Shown in pieces: positions 45,701-57,713 of a stretch of DNA of 64,000 bases (positions within the stretch are counted from its first letter, which is position 1; every line of letters starts with the position of its first letter). The stretch is from Pleurostoma richardsiae. Lineage: Eukaryota; Ascomycota; Sordariomycetes; Calosphaeriales; Pleurostomataceae. The notes under the pieces were generated by a model. The model was given only the letters and a program-made list of their open reading frames with translations. It was not told where the DNA came from and ran no database searches. The translations under genes and the position numbers were made by a program. The stretch is taken from the NCBI GenBank assembly GCA_030052745.1, contig JANBVO010000003.1, positions 1 through 64,000 of the forward strand, given 5' to 3'.

Positions 45701-46417
45701 TGTGGCTCTGAACATCCGGGCTAGCAACTGCCATAGCGCAGTCAGAATGGATCGCAATGGCCAACTCCTGCTCCAGCCGCCAGCAGACTGTTTGAATACA
45801 CAGCTGACCTCTTGAATGCGATGTGCTGTTGTTCTATTTCTCACCTGTCCTCAGATCAGCTTCAAGGCCCTGGAGGCATGGTTCAGTCCACGTCGCCCGA
45901 TTCTGCAAAGTTAGCTATGCATTCCTTACCTGCCAGTTCTGAGCGCAGCGCAGAGGGTTGCGGGCCCTTGACGATTGAATGAATAAAAGAGAAATTTCGA
46001 TTGCGTTCTTTCGACGGCATACACCTCCGCTTCTACGCACTCCAGATCCAGCCCGAAATCCTATACTTGGAATACAGAAAAGCGTAGTATACCTGGTGCC
46101 CCCCGACCTTTCTGTCCTTTTCACATCGCGTTAGCAATCCTCACCCCCCACCGCCCGGCCGGTGTAGACAGATAGATATGCCCTGTCAGACCTCAAATCG
46201 CGCCAGTACGCAAACCATTCCGCGAGCACGCTTGCTATCGGCGCCGACTCCCTGAGCACGGTAATCCAACCACACGACATGACATGCTGGTCGTCGTAGC
46301 CGAGAGATGGCGCCCAGGCCATCCATCATGAGCCATCTCTACCAAACTGTTCCTTTCCCAAAAGGATTTCTAGACGCCGCGCTGTACCGTGACCCCGGAT
46401 ATCGTCGTCAAGAAGCC
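42721..46417. other. A+T-rich intergenic region, possible relics
   Basis: About 3.7 kb without a supportable gene. It is poorer in GC than its surroundings between about 43.0 and 44.9 kb, with frequent TA steps, suggesting RIP-affected repeats. A TATTTAA box (about 43390) and a well-placed CAACCATGG (about 43676) followed by 25 open codons suggest the start of an old gene or mobile element, but nothing recognisable follows. A 68-codon ORF (43084-43290, +) of Trp/Tyr-rich composition is of unknown status. Confidence 0.45.
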
Positions 46418-49400
46418 TCAAAACGCCCCTCTTCCCTGCCTGGTGCGCTTCGTCAGGTCCGCAAATGCGCTCGCCGCCTGCTGTTTCAGATCCTTATACG
46501 AAACAATGAAGTCGGTGTCGCCATCGCGGCTCGTGAGACGGATGTACTCGTTGACCCCGGCGTCCAGCTTGTTCAGAGCTGTCAGCATGTGGCCCATATC
46601 GATGACAGGATTGCCGTTTTCGTCCACGCGATGGAACACATAATCCCGGAACAGCTTAAGAGGATATCGCTCCCCATTCTCGGACCACGCCGGGTCGTTG
46701 TCGTACTCGTGTCTCTCGTTGATGGTTCCGAGCTTCAAGAGTAGTCGGACAATGCGGCCATTCTCGAGCTCGCGGTACAGTTCGGAGGTCAGGGAGTCGG
46801 CGTGGTGCAGAGACGCATCAAAGGATTCTACCATATGATGAGAGATGCCCCTGATGAGGTCATCAACCTGTTTTTGATTTCCAGCCTGAATGGGCGCAAG
46901 CAACCATGCCACAAGTTCCTTCAGTTCCTGAGAATAGCTGCTCCTAGACAGCTGCTCCACGGCGGCGTTCAGGTTGTTGCCGAGATGGACGGGCAGCGTG
47001 TTCGTTGCAAGGGAGACAACAACCTTCCCGAACTGGACAAAATCTTCCTGCTGGAGCTCCGCGACCGGACGCCGAGCCTCAAATTGGACCACATCGAGTA
47101 TAGAACAAGCGTTAAGTCGGATACGATTCTTGTCGGTCAGGATGATCTTGGTGATGTCGATACATCTTGCCGCCAGGTTGGCCGAGTGGATGGCCTTAAG
47201 TGCGTTCGATATCTGGACAATATAACTCCACAGAACCTTCTCATTAATCATCGGTTGATTGCGGAACCGGTTTCCCTGCATGTTGGGGAAGTGGTGTTCT
47301 TGGAGTGTCTTCGCCAGAGGGTGATAATCCTGAGCGAAAATGAGGGAGCTGTCCCCAAAAGCCCTCGTAGTAAATGCGTCGTGTATGGTAACGATATTGC
47401 CGTTGTCGATCTGTTTCCACTCCTTGACAGATCGGATTGCCTGCTCGTTGGTCAACCGGTAGCCTTCCAGTCGTCTCAAGCAAACAATTCTGCCTGTTTT
47501 GGTCGATGTCGCCTTGTAAGCCCAGCTGAAGTAACCAAAAGTCGTCGCGTTTTTCCTCTGTGAGGTGTCTAGAGGGACGAGGGAGTGGTAATTATCCAAC
47601 TGGAACTGGAAATTGGGTAAGACCTGCCGTGCCGCCTCCGACTTCTTCTGCAGCTCCTCGCGGATCTTCTCATTCATGAAGAAATCATGAGCGGCTCTCT
47701 GGTAAGGAAGCAAGTCTTCTCTATAAGGGCCAATGGGGGCGTAAAGATGATACTGAAGCTGCAAGCGCGTTAGAACAGACCCTATGCGACTGACTGTCCA
47801 GTTCATGGCAACAATCAACTTACAGGTTGTGGCGGCGCTGCATATCCGGCCTGCCCGGGGAAATATGCTGGCCCCGCCGTGCCTGCCAGGGTGGCATGGT
47901 CGTTTGCATAGGGATTATATGGAGTGGTAGTTGGCAATGCCTGGTTAACCGAATTCATGGAGTAGGCATCGTAGGTCGACAGGCCGCTGTCTGACGCGGC
48001 ACCGTTGGCATTCGCTAAGTTGTAGTTATTTGAAGGCGTGAACTCCCTGATACCGCCGGGATTGAAGAGGTTTGGCTCTGACTCCGTTTGCGACGCAGGG
48101 GTTGCACCTGTAAGGGTTAGTGAGATCCTTCCGGCACGGCTAAGGTAGCAGTGCACTCACTTCCTGGGCCCCGCGGTGTGAAGACCGGAGCGCTGATGGC
48201 TTGTGTAGAGAAGGTCGTTCTTTTGCTGGGCTGTTGGAGATTCGAGGGTGTGAAGGATGGGGATTCGACATTCAATGACTTTTTGGAGCTACAAAGCGGG
48301 TTAGTGCTATCGGAGCAAGAAACTTGACGATGATGTGGCCACAATGTCGTGTCAGGTCCTCCTAGGCCACCGTCTTGACGGGTCGACAGTCCTTGATGAA
48401 TGATGTCTCGGAGAGATTGGCCTTGGGCGTTAGCCCTTCTGTCATCCAGAGACCGTGACCCTCTGCTGTTGTGGTAATCATCTCGCTCTTCCAGGACGTT
48501 GACGTCTGCAGAGAAACGGGATCGGGCAAGATGTGACTCCGAAGACGAATCTGAGGCTCGGGGTTGTTGATGAGACATGACTAGCGAGAAAGATGATGAA
48601 CGGCTAAGTCGAAAGCGAGGGCACCGTGGAGACGAGCCGAGCGAGCCAGGAGTCGTGTTGAGTAACTTGCCAACACTGTCGCCGACGCTCTTGGCAGGCG
48701 ATGTGCAAAGTTCATCCTTACTGCCCGATGACGAAGAGAGGCTCGGAGGGATCTGGTTGGAAGAAGACATAGCCGGGTGGATATGCCGTCATCAAGTATC
48801 CCAAGGCGTTCAAGGAGATCCAGCCCAGCGGAGAGCGACTGAACACCGAGCACTATCACCGAGCATAGCGAGGTGTCGCGACGCCGATGAAAGCCAAATT
48901 TTTCGTCTCTGCAGGTGCCACGTTCACGGCAACGCCTTGTTGCTCATCGAGAAGCGCCCCTGCCACGTGGACTGAAGTTCCTCGATGGTTCTCTTTCTCC
49001 CCGCAGCATAGGCCCTTGTCCACCGAGCAGGAACGATGTGACCGATCATTGTTCTTTCTCGGAGATGCCGCAGCCTCCAGGACGACCTCCTGCGCCAGTA
49101 GGCGATATGGACAGAGAACCTTATTCCAGGGTGATCGGGAGGCGGATTCTCAGGGCGTGATCAAGGAAGGCGGTTCCCGTTGCTGAAGCCTCGGCCGAAA
49201 GATCGCCTTCGGGGTGCAGGTGGAAGGTGTGTCTTTGGAGGGAAATGGGAGAGTACCTACAAATCTGTCTGGTTGGGAATCTTGTTCTGATCGTGGTTGA
49301 AGGTGCAACCTTGATCCTCGTAGCGGCAATGGCCGTAGATCATAACGTTGCGACATAGCGTATCTTTGTTCTCTGCGCGCGGGGAAAGCAAGCTCACATC

Positions 49401-49553
49401 AGCTATACTGGACTTCCTTGGGGAGGAGGGAGACACGCCGGCAGCGGGCGCAGGGAGGAAGGCGTGTCTGCATCACGTACCACGACCCTTGGGCCTGGGC
49501 GACCCGACTTGCCGCCGCGAGTCCGTCGTCTGGTATCGTTGCTGGGTCGCCAT
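46418..49553 (-). CDS. pan3: PAN3, regulatory subunit of the PAN2-PAN3 deadenylase
   Basis: Five minus-strand exons, 49481-49553, 49261-49372, 48161-48288, 47824-48107 and 46418-47758, 645 aa. PAN3 recruits the PAN2 nuclease to poly(A)-binding protein for the first phase of mRNA deadenylation in the cytoplasm. The N-terminal CCCH zinc finger (C31-x8-C40-x6-C47-x3-H51, LCRNVMIYGHC) is completed across intron 1. Exon 3 gives the conserved KSLNVESPSFTPS segment. The middle carries NPYAND, a likely PAM2-region neighbour. A pseudokinase domain (about 230-510, FGYFSWAYKATSTKTGRIVCLRR) is followed by a coiled coil and the C-terminal knob (about 530-645, ENGRIVRLLLKLGTINERHE, YPLKLFRDYVFHRVDENG). Intron 2 is 972 bp, far longer than the rest, and its 3' half is an ORF in frame with exon 3 (start 48770). 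An alternative N-terminus lacking the zinc finger is therefore possible. Confidence 0.93.
48289..48770 (-). other. ORF inside PAN3 intron 2, in frame with exon 3
   Basis: From ATG 48770 the frame stays open for 160 codons up to the exon 3 acceptor and continues in frame into KKSLNVESPSF. The peptide is Ser-rich and hydrophilic (SSSSGSKDELCTSP, GSLGSSPRCPRFRLS, RSRFSADVNVLEE). In the main model this sequence is intronic. It could be an alternative first exon from an internal promoter. Confidence 0.35.
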
Positions 49554-50789
49554 TGTGACGAGGGTCAATTGAATATCGCGGCGCCCCCTTGGCCAACTCT
49601 ACGACGCCTAGCAGGGGTGTCAGATCTGGGGCGCATTAGAACGAGAGGAGAGGGTGGGTGACGCGCGACACACGGCAGGAAACTGGCGTCGCGAGGCCAC
49701 GGTCAGACAGCACCGCGATGGCATGGCGATGATGGATGATGATAGTGGGGGATGCAGACGCGGAGATACCGGTGCAGAGACCGTGACCAGGCTGGAGGGC
49801 GTTTTTGCTTACCTGGCTCTCGCAAACCTTTCCCATGGCTCAATGCGTTGGGGCGCGGCTCCGCCCATGGACCTCCTTTGCCTGCTGTATCTCCGAGGAC
49901 CGCGATACGGCGCTTTTTTTCTCTGGCAACGACGCGGAATGGGCGACGGGGAGGGAGGACAGGGTGAAAAGCGGGATCGAGTTGGGGGAGGATCAATGCG
50001 CGCGGGTGCGAGTGCGCTCTATGCCAAGACCGGCGGTGGAGCATGGGCGCCCCCCTCGAGGCGCCTTCGCGCTGCGCTCCCACCAAATGCGGGCGTCCGC
50101 CATGGGATTTGGGGCGTCAGATAAAGTAGTACGCTGCTTGAATCTCTCATGCCCGCATTTACCTCTAGTACATCAGGTACTCTCTTATCAATTATTCTTC
50201 CCACCCAGGTGTCCACCTTGATGCTGTAATAGGTACTCTGTACCTCCCGTTCGTACCCTTGGGGTCACCAAAGCTGCCAACCTTCGAGCTTCCGGATATC
50301 GTCACAACTTTTGCTCCGAAGAAGGAGAATCACTGCATCAGCGATCAACAGCAGCCACAAACGCTACACAACAGCTGGACGTCAACGTTGGAGACGCAAG
50401 ATCCTCGAGCTCCAATTCCGTAATCTCGTAAAGGGTCATCCGGCCTCAACTGCTTCGTACCTCTCTGCTTTCCCACGTCCGGGACGTCTTGAAGCCACTT
50501 GTCAGTCACCTGCACAGTTCGAGATAGTCATCGGCCGCCTGCATCAGTCCCAGCCGCCACACACCCGGCTGCCGCCTCAGTCGAGAACCATTCAAAGGCT
50601 TTGGGAGGGTTTTTTTAACGAACGCAGCTGGTCTAGCTTGCAACTCCGTCAACATCCCCTGCTCTCGACCCGCAGCCTCGCCGAGTACTGCGTACGCCCC
50701 CTGGACATCGTCGATAAGGAGGCCCACGCACTACATGGCTTGCTAGCTTGCTTGCTGTGGAGGAAGCAGATAGACACATCTCAGTCACG
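49554..50789. promoter_or_regulatory. divergent promoter region, PAN3 / UBX gene
   Basis: About 1.2 kb between two divergently transcribed genes. It includes TAGGTACTCTGTACC-like tracts near 50230. The long plus-strand ORF from 50311 overlaps UBX exon 1 in another frame and lacks motifs, so it is not called. Confidence 0.5.
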
Positions 50790-52408
50790 ATGGCAAGCAG
50801 TTCCGACGTCGACCTGGCTCAGCTGTCGGCGAGCCAGCAGGAGGCTCTTCAGCAGTATACGCAGCTCACAAACCAAGACGTGAAGGATGCGATACCGCTG
50901 CTACAGCGTTCCCAATGGAACGTTCAGGTGTGTACACCTAGTTGCCACTTGTTTCTTGGAGAGCTTCGCCTGCTAACCAACCATTCGCTCTGCAGATAGC
51001 GATCTCCAAGTTCTTTGACGGCGAGGGGCCGGATCCAGTCGCCGAAGCTATAGCTGCCGAGAGCAACATCCCTCGGATGGCTGCTAGGCACGAGAACCTT
51101 CAAGAGAGCTTCTTTGCCCCCGCAGCAGCAGCAAGAATGCCCCGTCGACAACGAACCGAACCCGCGCCGAGAATCGTCCCGCCACGGCCCGTAACACATC
51201 GAGCCCCCTTCCTGTTCACACTCATCTTTGCTCCTTTTAACCTCGGAATCAAGCTCTTCTCGACTGTGTTCCGCTCCATCTACTATCTCTTCTCCTTCCT
51301 GCCGCAGTCGATCCGTCCCCGCGCAGTCACAAACACAATAACGAGGGGCCTGAGGAACACAAACGGGCGCAAGATGCTCTTGCCGCGAGACTGCGCAGCG
51401 CGGTTCAAGCGCGAGTTTGAAGAGGAGTACGGCCCGACGACCCTGCCGTTCTACGAGGGAGGATTTGCACAAGCCTTGGACCTGGCCAAGCGGGACTTGA
51501 AGTTCTTGCTCATGGTGCTCATGTCGCCGGAGCATGACGACACGGCATCGTTCACCAGAGAGACGTTGCTCGCGCCCGAGGTGGTGGCGTTCATCAACGA
51601 CCCTGCAAACAACATCATCCTATGGGGCGGAAATGTGCTGGACTCGGAAGCATTCCAAGTGTCTCTAGAGTACAACTGCACCAAGTTCCCCTTTACGGCC
51701 CTGGTCTGCCTCACCCCGAAGGAGGGCAGCACCCGTATGGGCATCATCAAGCGCCTAGCGGGGCCGATGCCGGCAGGGAGCTACCTGGCCGCTATCCAGA
51801 CAGCCATCGGCAAGTACGCCTCCGACTTAGATGGCGTGCGGGCAGAGAGGACAGCAAACGAAGTAGCACGAAACCTTCGGTCTGAGCAAGACAGCGCCTA
51901 TGAACGGTCGCTCGCCCGCGACCGGGAGCGGGCGAGACAGAAGCGGGAGGCCGAAGAGGCGGCCGCCGCAGCGGAGAGGAGAGCGCGCGAGGAGGCAGAA
52001 GCTGCCGCCCTTTTGGAGCGGAAGCGGGAGCAGTGGAGGAGATGGCGGGCAACGACAATCATCCCGGAGCCGGAGGCAGGCGCAAAGGACATCGTGCGGC
52101 TGGCGCTGAAGATGCCTGAGGCGAGTGGCGCGGGCAGGATCGTCCGGAGGTTCCCGGCATCCACGACGATGGAGGAGCTCTACGCGTTCGTGGAGTGCTA
52201 CGAGTTTATCGCCGGCGCCGGCGCGTCGTCAGACGAGAAGGCAGCGCAGCCGGACGGGTACCAACACCAGTACAAGTTCCGCATCGCGTCAGTGATGCCC
52301 CGTGAGGTGTACGAGCCTGTCACGAGTGCGACGGTCGGGGAGAAGATCGGGCGGTCGGGCAACCTTATTGTGGAGGACGTGGCGCCCGACGACGATGACG
52401 AGGAATAG
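50790..52408 (+). CDS. ubx2: UBX-domain protein, UBX2/FAF2 type
   Basis: Two exons, 50790-50927 and 50996-52408, 516 aa. The intron (68 bp) has a GCTAAC branch site. FAF2/Ubx2 proteins recruit the Cdc48/p97 ATPase to the ER membrane (and lipid droplets) for degradation of ubiquitinated proteins. The order matches the family. An N-terminal UBA-like domain comes first (1-60, LTNQDVKDAIPLLQRSQWNV, continuing over the splice into ISKFFDG). A hydrophobic hairpin follows (116-150, FLFTLIFAPFNLGIKLF), which anchors without crossing the membrane. Next is a UAS thioredoxin-like domain (about 185-330, YEGGFAQALDLAKRDLKFLL, ILWGGNV), then a long Glu/Arg/Ala coiled coil (about 350-410). The UBX domain is at about 425-505 (RIVRRFPASTTMEELYAFVE). 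The C-terminal tail is acidic. ATG 50790 is preferred: the upstream in-frame start would be a TTG. Confidence 0.9.
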
Positions 52409-53856
52409 GGGGCCGCGGGCGAGTCAGGCGGCCGACGGATAGAGAGGAGAGTGGCGCAACAGGACCGACAAGCTGTTCTTATCTCCGCAGCACTGATGAG
52501 CTTTTAACGACCGTGTAAGGTACGGATACGCCACATGGATTAATACATGACAGGAGATGTAGTGTAGACTCGGCAATGTTACGCACTCAGGATGAAAGAG
52601 CTCTGGCGATCAAGCAAGAAAGCCGCGTGTTATTAGGATGCCTTCGATCTGTGTCTGCCCAACCAACCCCGTATTATCTCTGCGCAATGCCGGTCCTCCG
52701 TCCAAAGAGAGGCCTCCCTCCACCACCTTGTCCGGGCTCGGATGCGGCGGTCGATCTCGCCATTCGCGGCCGCTGTGTGCCGAACAGACAGAGCGTGCTG
52801 CCGTGTTGCGTAAGTCGCCAGGACGCGCTAGGAGCCGGCAGTTCTGAGCTTTTGGATCTAATGCGCAAGTCTAGTGGTCCCCAGTGGTCCGCAGTGGTCC
52901 CGCGGCCACTTCTGGTGCGGCGTGGGTGGTTTGGTGAGCTGGCGGTTACGTAGGGTTGTGCGGCTGTGCAACGAGTTTCGTCCTTGGCACTCTCACCGCA
53001 GGGACAGAGAGTAGAGGCAAAGGTGGGAGCGTAGTAGTTAGTAGTAGAGAGATATCTCGGCCGACAAGGTGCAGTCCGCCGTCGTCAATCCACAGCTTCA
53101 CCACCGACAAATGCCACGCTTCTTTCTTCGGCCCGTCTGCTACACGTCACCGTTCAGCCACAGCATCGCCAGACGCTGAAGGTTGCTAAAACACGGCCTC
53201 TGCACCGAAGCCAGCGAAGCCTACGGGACGTTTTAAATCCCAGACAGGCGCCGCTAGACCACCCCAGACGGGACGACATAAGAGCCCGGGACCCTTGCCG
53301 ATCGCACGCCCCCGTCTGCCAAATCGGAGCCTTCGAAACGCGGAACAGACGATCCAATATCAGGGGTCCGTCCCCCAATCCGCCGAACCCTCCTCCTCCT
53401 TTTCCTGCATCCTGCATTGTGCAGCAGCAGCCTGCAAACACCACCTCGCCTTGCCCTGCCCTGCCCTGCTTCTGACTGCAGCTCGTCCCCCCAAGGCAGC
53501 AGAGACACGCGCCGCCTTTAAGTCCGGTGCGCGACATCTACCGGTGCGAGACGTCGAGCCCGAGGCATCCGCACTGTGATTGACGACCACATTCGCCTGC
53601 TTACCACGCACATCCGCCTCCTTTTTCTCGATCGGCTGCATCTATTGGATACCGTTTACATTGTTTTGTGCATTTCCTGCAAATACCATTGTTGGACGCC
53701 TTTTAGCCTCGTTATTTGCCGTTTGTGCCACCTCATCGAAACTTTGTCTTTCTGTTGATACCCCTCAACCCTCGACTTTTGAAACTCTGTTACAACTGCG
53801 GAAGCCACGGTCTTGAGTCGCGTTTTCTGGAAACGCAAGAGGAGACGAAATTCAAG
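52409..53856. other. intergenic region and VHS-GAT gene leader
   Basis: About 1.4 kb without a supported gene. From about 53300 the strand is C/T-rich (CCTTGCCCTGCCCTGCCC near 53450), typical of promoter/leader DNA. A GTGGTCC triplet repeat occurs near 52874-52901. Confidence 0.5.
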
Positions 53857-55687
53857 ATGAAGGCGATGAAAGGGCTCAGCATGAACAAGATGCTGGGGAG
53901 CATCAAAAGGAGACCAACAGCAGGTGGGTACCAACTTGCCGCCCGCAGAGCAAAGCTGCTTCGCCCCCTCCAGACTGCTGACCCCGGCGCGCGAACAGGA
54001 GGAGCAGGATCAGGGCACGACGACGCCAGCACAGATCCGCAAGGAGATACACCAGAAGCAATTGCGGCTCGGAATGTGGTACGCTGCAACACCCGCGTCT
54101 CCCGGGCACTAGAAGGATGCCATCGTTGACACCGCGACAGAGAGCGTTCTGCGAGTCCGGCGGGCCCAACAACGCTGTGAGTCTCACCACCCCATGCGCA
54201 AGCAAGACAGCCAACCTCCTCCTCCCCGTCTCCGTGACGCGCAGATGCTGACAGGCGCAACCCCCGACGCTCAGGGCGACGAGGTGACCTTCCTCCCCGC
54301 CATCGTCGACGCCGCCGAGTCCTCCCCCGCCGCGGCCGCCGAGTGCGCGCGCATCATCCGCAAGACGCTGCACCGCGACTACTGGACGAAGCCCTCCTAC
54401 CAGTACAACGCCATCATGCTGATGCGCATCCTCGCCGACAATCCGGGCGAGACCTTCACGCGGAACCTGGACAAGAAGTTCGCCGACACGGCCAAGGAGC
54501 TGCTGAAGAGCGGGCGCGACCTGAGCGTGCGGCAGATGCTGATGGAGACGCTCGACTCCCTCGAGGCGACGCGGTCGTACGACGAGGGGCTCGCGCCGCT
54601 GCTAGAGATGTGGAAGCAGCAGAAGGACAAGGCGTACAAAGCATATGGGGTAGGTCACCCGTAACCCGACACAGATAACATACGACTTGGACCCTGTCTG
54701 ACAAAACAGGCAAAGAGCAACCGGCCCTCAGCGCCGCCTCCCGGCCCCAGGACGCTCAACGCGCCGCCCTTCGACCCGCACTCGCAGAACTACTTCGCGC
54801 GCAGCCACCACAACAAGCGGCTGCCCGACCCGGTCGAGCTGTCCAACCGGCTCGAGGAGGCGCGCACCTCGGCCAAGCTCCTGCAGCAGGTCGTCTCGTG
54901 CACCGCCCCCGCCGAGGTGCTGGACAACGAGCTGATCCGCGAGTTCGCCGACCGGTGCCTGAGCGCCTCGCGCAGCATACAGGGGTACATGACGGCCGAG
55001 AACCCCTCGCCCGACAACGACACCATGGAGAGCCTGATCGACACCAACGAGCAGCTGCAGCACGCGCTGAGCCAGCACCAGCGCGCGGTGCTCAACGCGC
55101 GGAAGCACCTCGGCCTCGGGGAGCGCTCGCAGAGCGGCAGCCCCGCCCCGCCGGAGGTCAACGGGTCGACGAGGCCCGACGGCTCCGCCCTGCAGCCGCC
55201 TCCGCCCCTGCCTGGCAGGAAACCCGTAGGCGGGGCCAGCGGCAAGGGCAAGGAGGCGGCGGCGGACGACCTGGCGCCCCCGTCGGCGCAGGCGGGCCCG
55301 TCCCGCTCGGCGTCCCGCTCGCCCAGGCCCGCCGCGGAAGATGCCGAGGACCCGTTCCGGGACCCACATCCCGAGTCCCGGGCCGCCGGCGCCGCGGAGC
55401 CGCAGCGCCTGGCGTTCGAGCCGTACCACCCGGGCTTCGGCGCGACGCCGAGCTACGTGAACCGCCAGGACAGCGCGCTGGACAAGGTGCACATGCACGG
55501 CGCCGGCGGGGCGGCGGGGGAGGAGGCCGGGGAGAACGCCTCGGGGTACCGCGGCAGCAACGGCGTGGGCAGAGGAGGAGCAGCCGGCGGCAGCAGCGGG
55601 TCGAGGGGGGATGATGAGGATCTGTACGATGACGAGAACGGCTACGACTCGGCGTCTAAGTCTAAGCAGCCTATGTACAGATATTGA
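53857..55687 (+). CDS. VHS-GAT domain protein (endosomal/Golgi adaptor)
   Basis: Five exons, 53857-53923, 53999-54078, 54141-54176, 54275-54649 and 54710-55687, 511 aa. The 36-nt exon 3 encodes RAFCESGGPNNA. The N-terminal peptide MKAMKGLSMNKMLGSIKRR is followed by a VHS domain (about 35-185: GDTPEAIAARNV, DEVTFLPAIVDAAESSP, YNAIMLMRILADNPG, SVRQMLMETL, LLEMWKQQK). A three-helix GAT domain follows at about 215-315 (ELSNRLEEARTSAKLLQQVV, ELIREFADRCLSASRSIQGYM, LQHALSQHQRAVLNARKHLGL). These modules bind ubiquitinated cargo and clathrin-sorting partners at the trans-Golgi/endosome, as in GGA, TOM1 and yeast LSB5. The long C-terminus is Pro/Gly/Ser-rich and disordered, with no gamma-ear visible. 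Intron 1 is 75 nt without an in-frame stop, so its retention would add 25 residues. Confidence 0.88.
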
Positions 55688-57213
55688 GAAGGGGGGCCAC
55701 GACGTGAGGGGGCATTTGCACGGCGGAAGGACATCTGAAAAGCCTCGTTGTTCGGTCTTCTTGCTTTCGTTTGCTACATATTCAAGCATGTCTCTTTTCT
55801 TCAGCCACTGCGATTTGTAGCCCAATCTGGAGGAAGGGAGCGCTGGCGATGTCACTTGGCGGTCGGGTCGCACAACGACACATAGCGGAGGGAGAAGATA
55901 TACCAAGCTGGTCATCGGGAGTTAGATGAAGAGGTGAAGCGGGTTCCACAACGAGGGGAAGTCATCACTCTTGCGCATTTACTGAATGGGACGACGGGGG
56001 GGACGTAGATGTACTCGAGACGCTGTATGGGACATCAGGTAGCATACACTGGCCTTATCTGTCTATGTATTGAATGGGAAGACCTACTGGCTCCCTCTGA
56101 GAGAGTTGCTTGTCTGTGACTCATTATGAAGGCCGGAGATTCGGCCCCGGGAAGCAAGTGTTCCACCTCTCTGCTGCGCCTGTGCCTCGGCTCGCACGTC
56201 TTGAGATGGGGACCGCAGGAAAGGGGGCCAGGCGGTCGCATCAGGGGGGAGAAGCTGCTGTAGACGATGTGAGCGGAAGACGACGGACAAAGAAACACGG
56301 TAGGGCCCTCAGGAAGAGAACAAAAAGAGAGTAAAGAGGAAGAAAAGAGAATAGAGGGCAAAAAAAAAAAGGAAGGCGACTGGGGATAAGAGTGGGAGTC
56401 GAACAGAGGGCAAAAAGAATCGCCCGAAGGAGACCGGAAAGTTCTGTTTTTTTTTTCCTCATGGGAAGCCATTTCAGGGACGTGGGCACGCTGAACGTGG
56501 CACACACGTCTAATGGCATTGCGTGTTTCTGATGGTCCTGCCCCGATGGGATTTTTGGTCCCTCTTTGACCCTATACGGGGAGGTTGAAGTTGGGATGGA
56601 AACGGTGGTGACACACACAACGCTCGGTTTGAGGAGCAACATGTCTGCCGTGTAGTTCTGCGCGCAGTCACCCACATGATGGACAGTCTCCTGTAATCCG
56701 GATGAGTTAGGAAGGGCCTAGCTGTCTGCTCGATTTGGAGCGTCGTGTCTGTGACTCGATGTCTTGATGCTGTCTAGATATCTTCCCCTATGGCACTACT
56801 TCTTCTAGCCCTACTATATAACATCGCCTTCATGGCGCTATTCTCTCCCCAACGTGCATTGCACATACAACGCGTGACATCCGTGGTCTTCTCGACCAAC
56901 GGTTTCCAAGAACCACAGACCTGCAGGATACTGGATATCGGTGACTCCAGTGTCTGTGTCTGGCAAGGTATATCCCATTGTGCAGTATGACTGCGGTCAA
57001 TCCGTCAGGCCCCAACGGAGCTAACCGAGGACCAAGGTCAACAGTCTTTGCATAAGCCCGCACAAGGCTACGGCATCGTCACGGAGCGGCGAGCGGTTTC
57101 TCGTGGTAAGCCAGCGGAGGTGAGAACCGCCTTCAGGGGACGGGGCTGTGCCCTCATCCCAGCCCACGCATCAATCACCTGCAACAAAACGATGATGCAG
57201 GCACAGCTAGCAC
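55688..57213. other. intergenic region
   Basis: About 1.5 kb between convergent 3' ends. It contains purine-rich sequence with two oligo-A/T runs (about 56360-56371 and 56446-56456). Minus-strand frames here are low-complexity Phe/Ser peptides and are not called. Confidence 0.5.
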
Positions 57214-57583
57214 TCACTTTCCCTGATCCTCGCCGTCTGCCTCCTTCCTCTTGCCCATCCGCTCCCGCAGCGACGCCAGCTTCTTGTCCAGCGGGATCTT
57301 CTGCGTGACCAGCTGCGCGCGGCGCTGCTCTAACAGGGCGATCTTCTGCTCAGCGGAGGCCTCGACGATCTTCTTGCGCTCCTGTCATCCCGATCTGTCA
57401 GCCACTGGAAAGGTCCAAAGCAACTTGTTGGATATATCATCAAATACGTACCGTCTTGGCCTCCTGCTGTGTCTTGAGGCCCGCCCCGTACCAGGTGCCC
57501 ATGATGGTCACCGCAGCAAAGGCGCCCGTGTACACCAGGCGCCTGACGGTGGGGCTGCCTCCGGAGGTCGCTCTCGCGGCCAT
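57214..57583 (-). CDS. small single-pass membrane protein with coiled coil
   Basis: Two minus-strand exons, 57452-57583 and 57214-57381, 99 aa. The intron (70 bp, GTACGT...GACAG) keeps frame. A short basic N-terminus (MAARATSGGSPTVRRL) precedes one hydrophobic segment (about 17-35, VYTGAFAAVTIMGTWYGAG). A charged coiled coil follows (about 38-90, ERKKIVEASAEQKIALLEQR ... LDKKLASLRERM). Topology and basic N-terminus suggest a mitochondrial inner-membrane protein, as for several small respiratory assembly factors, but I do not recognise the family. The stop TGA overlaps a GTGAGT string, so an extra 3' intron is conceivable. Confidence 0.65.
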
Positions 57584-57713
57584 TCTTTCACTCATGCAAC
57601 AATTGACCCTCTTGGTCTATGAGGTCCCTCACCCTTACGTGTGTAAGTTCGGGGATAACACGACGCCTGCAGCTGATTCTTCGGCGCCTTCAATGCCTGC
57701 GGAAGGAGAAGGC

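Noticed and set aside
50311-50883. 190-codon plus-strand ORF before the UBX gene
   Set aside because: Overlaps UBX exon 1 in another frame, has no motif and continues past the real splice donor region only by chance.
54728-55915. 395-codon minus-strand ORF
   Set aside because: Antisense to the GC-rich last exon of the VHS-GAT gene; Arg/Ala/Gly-rich with no domain.
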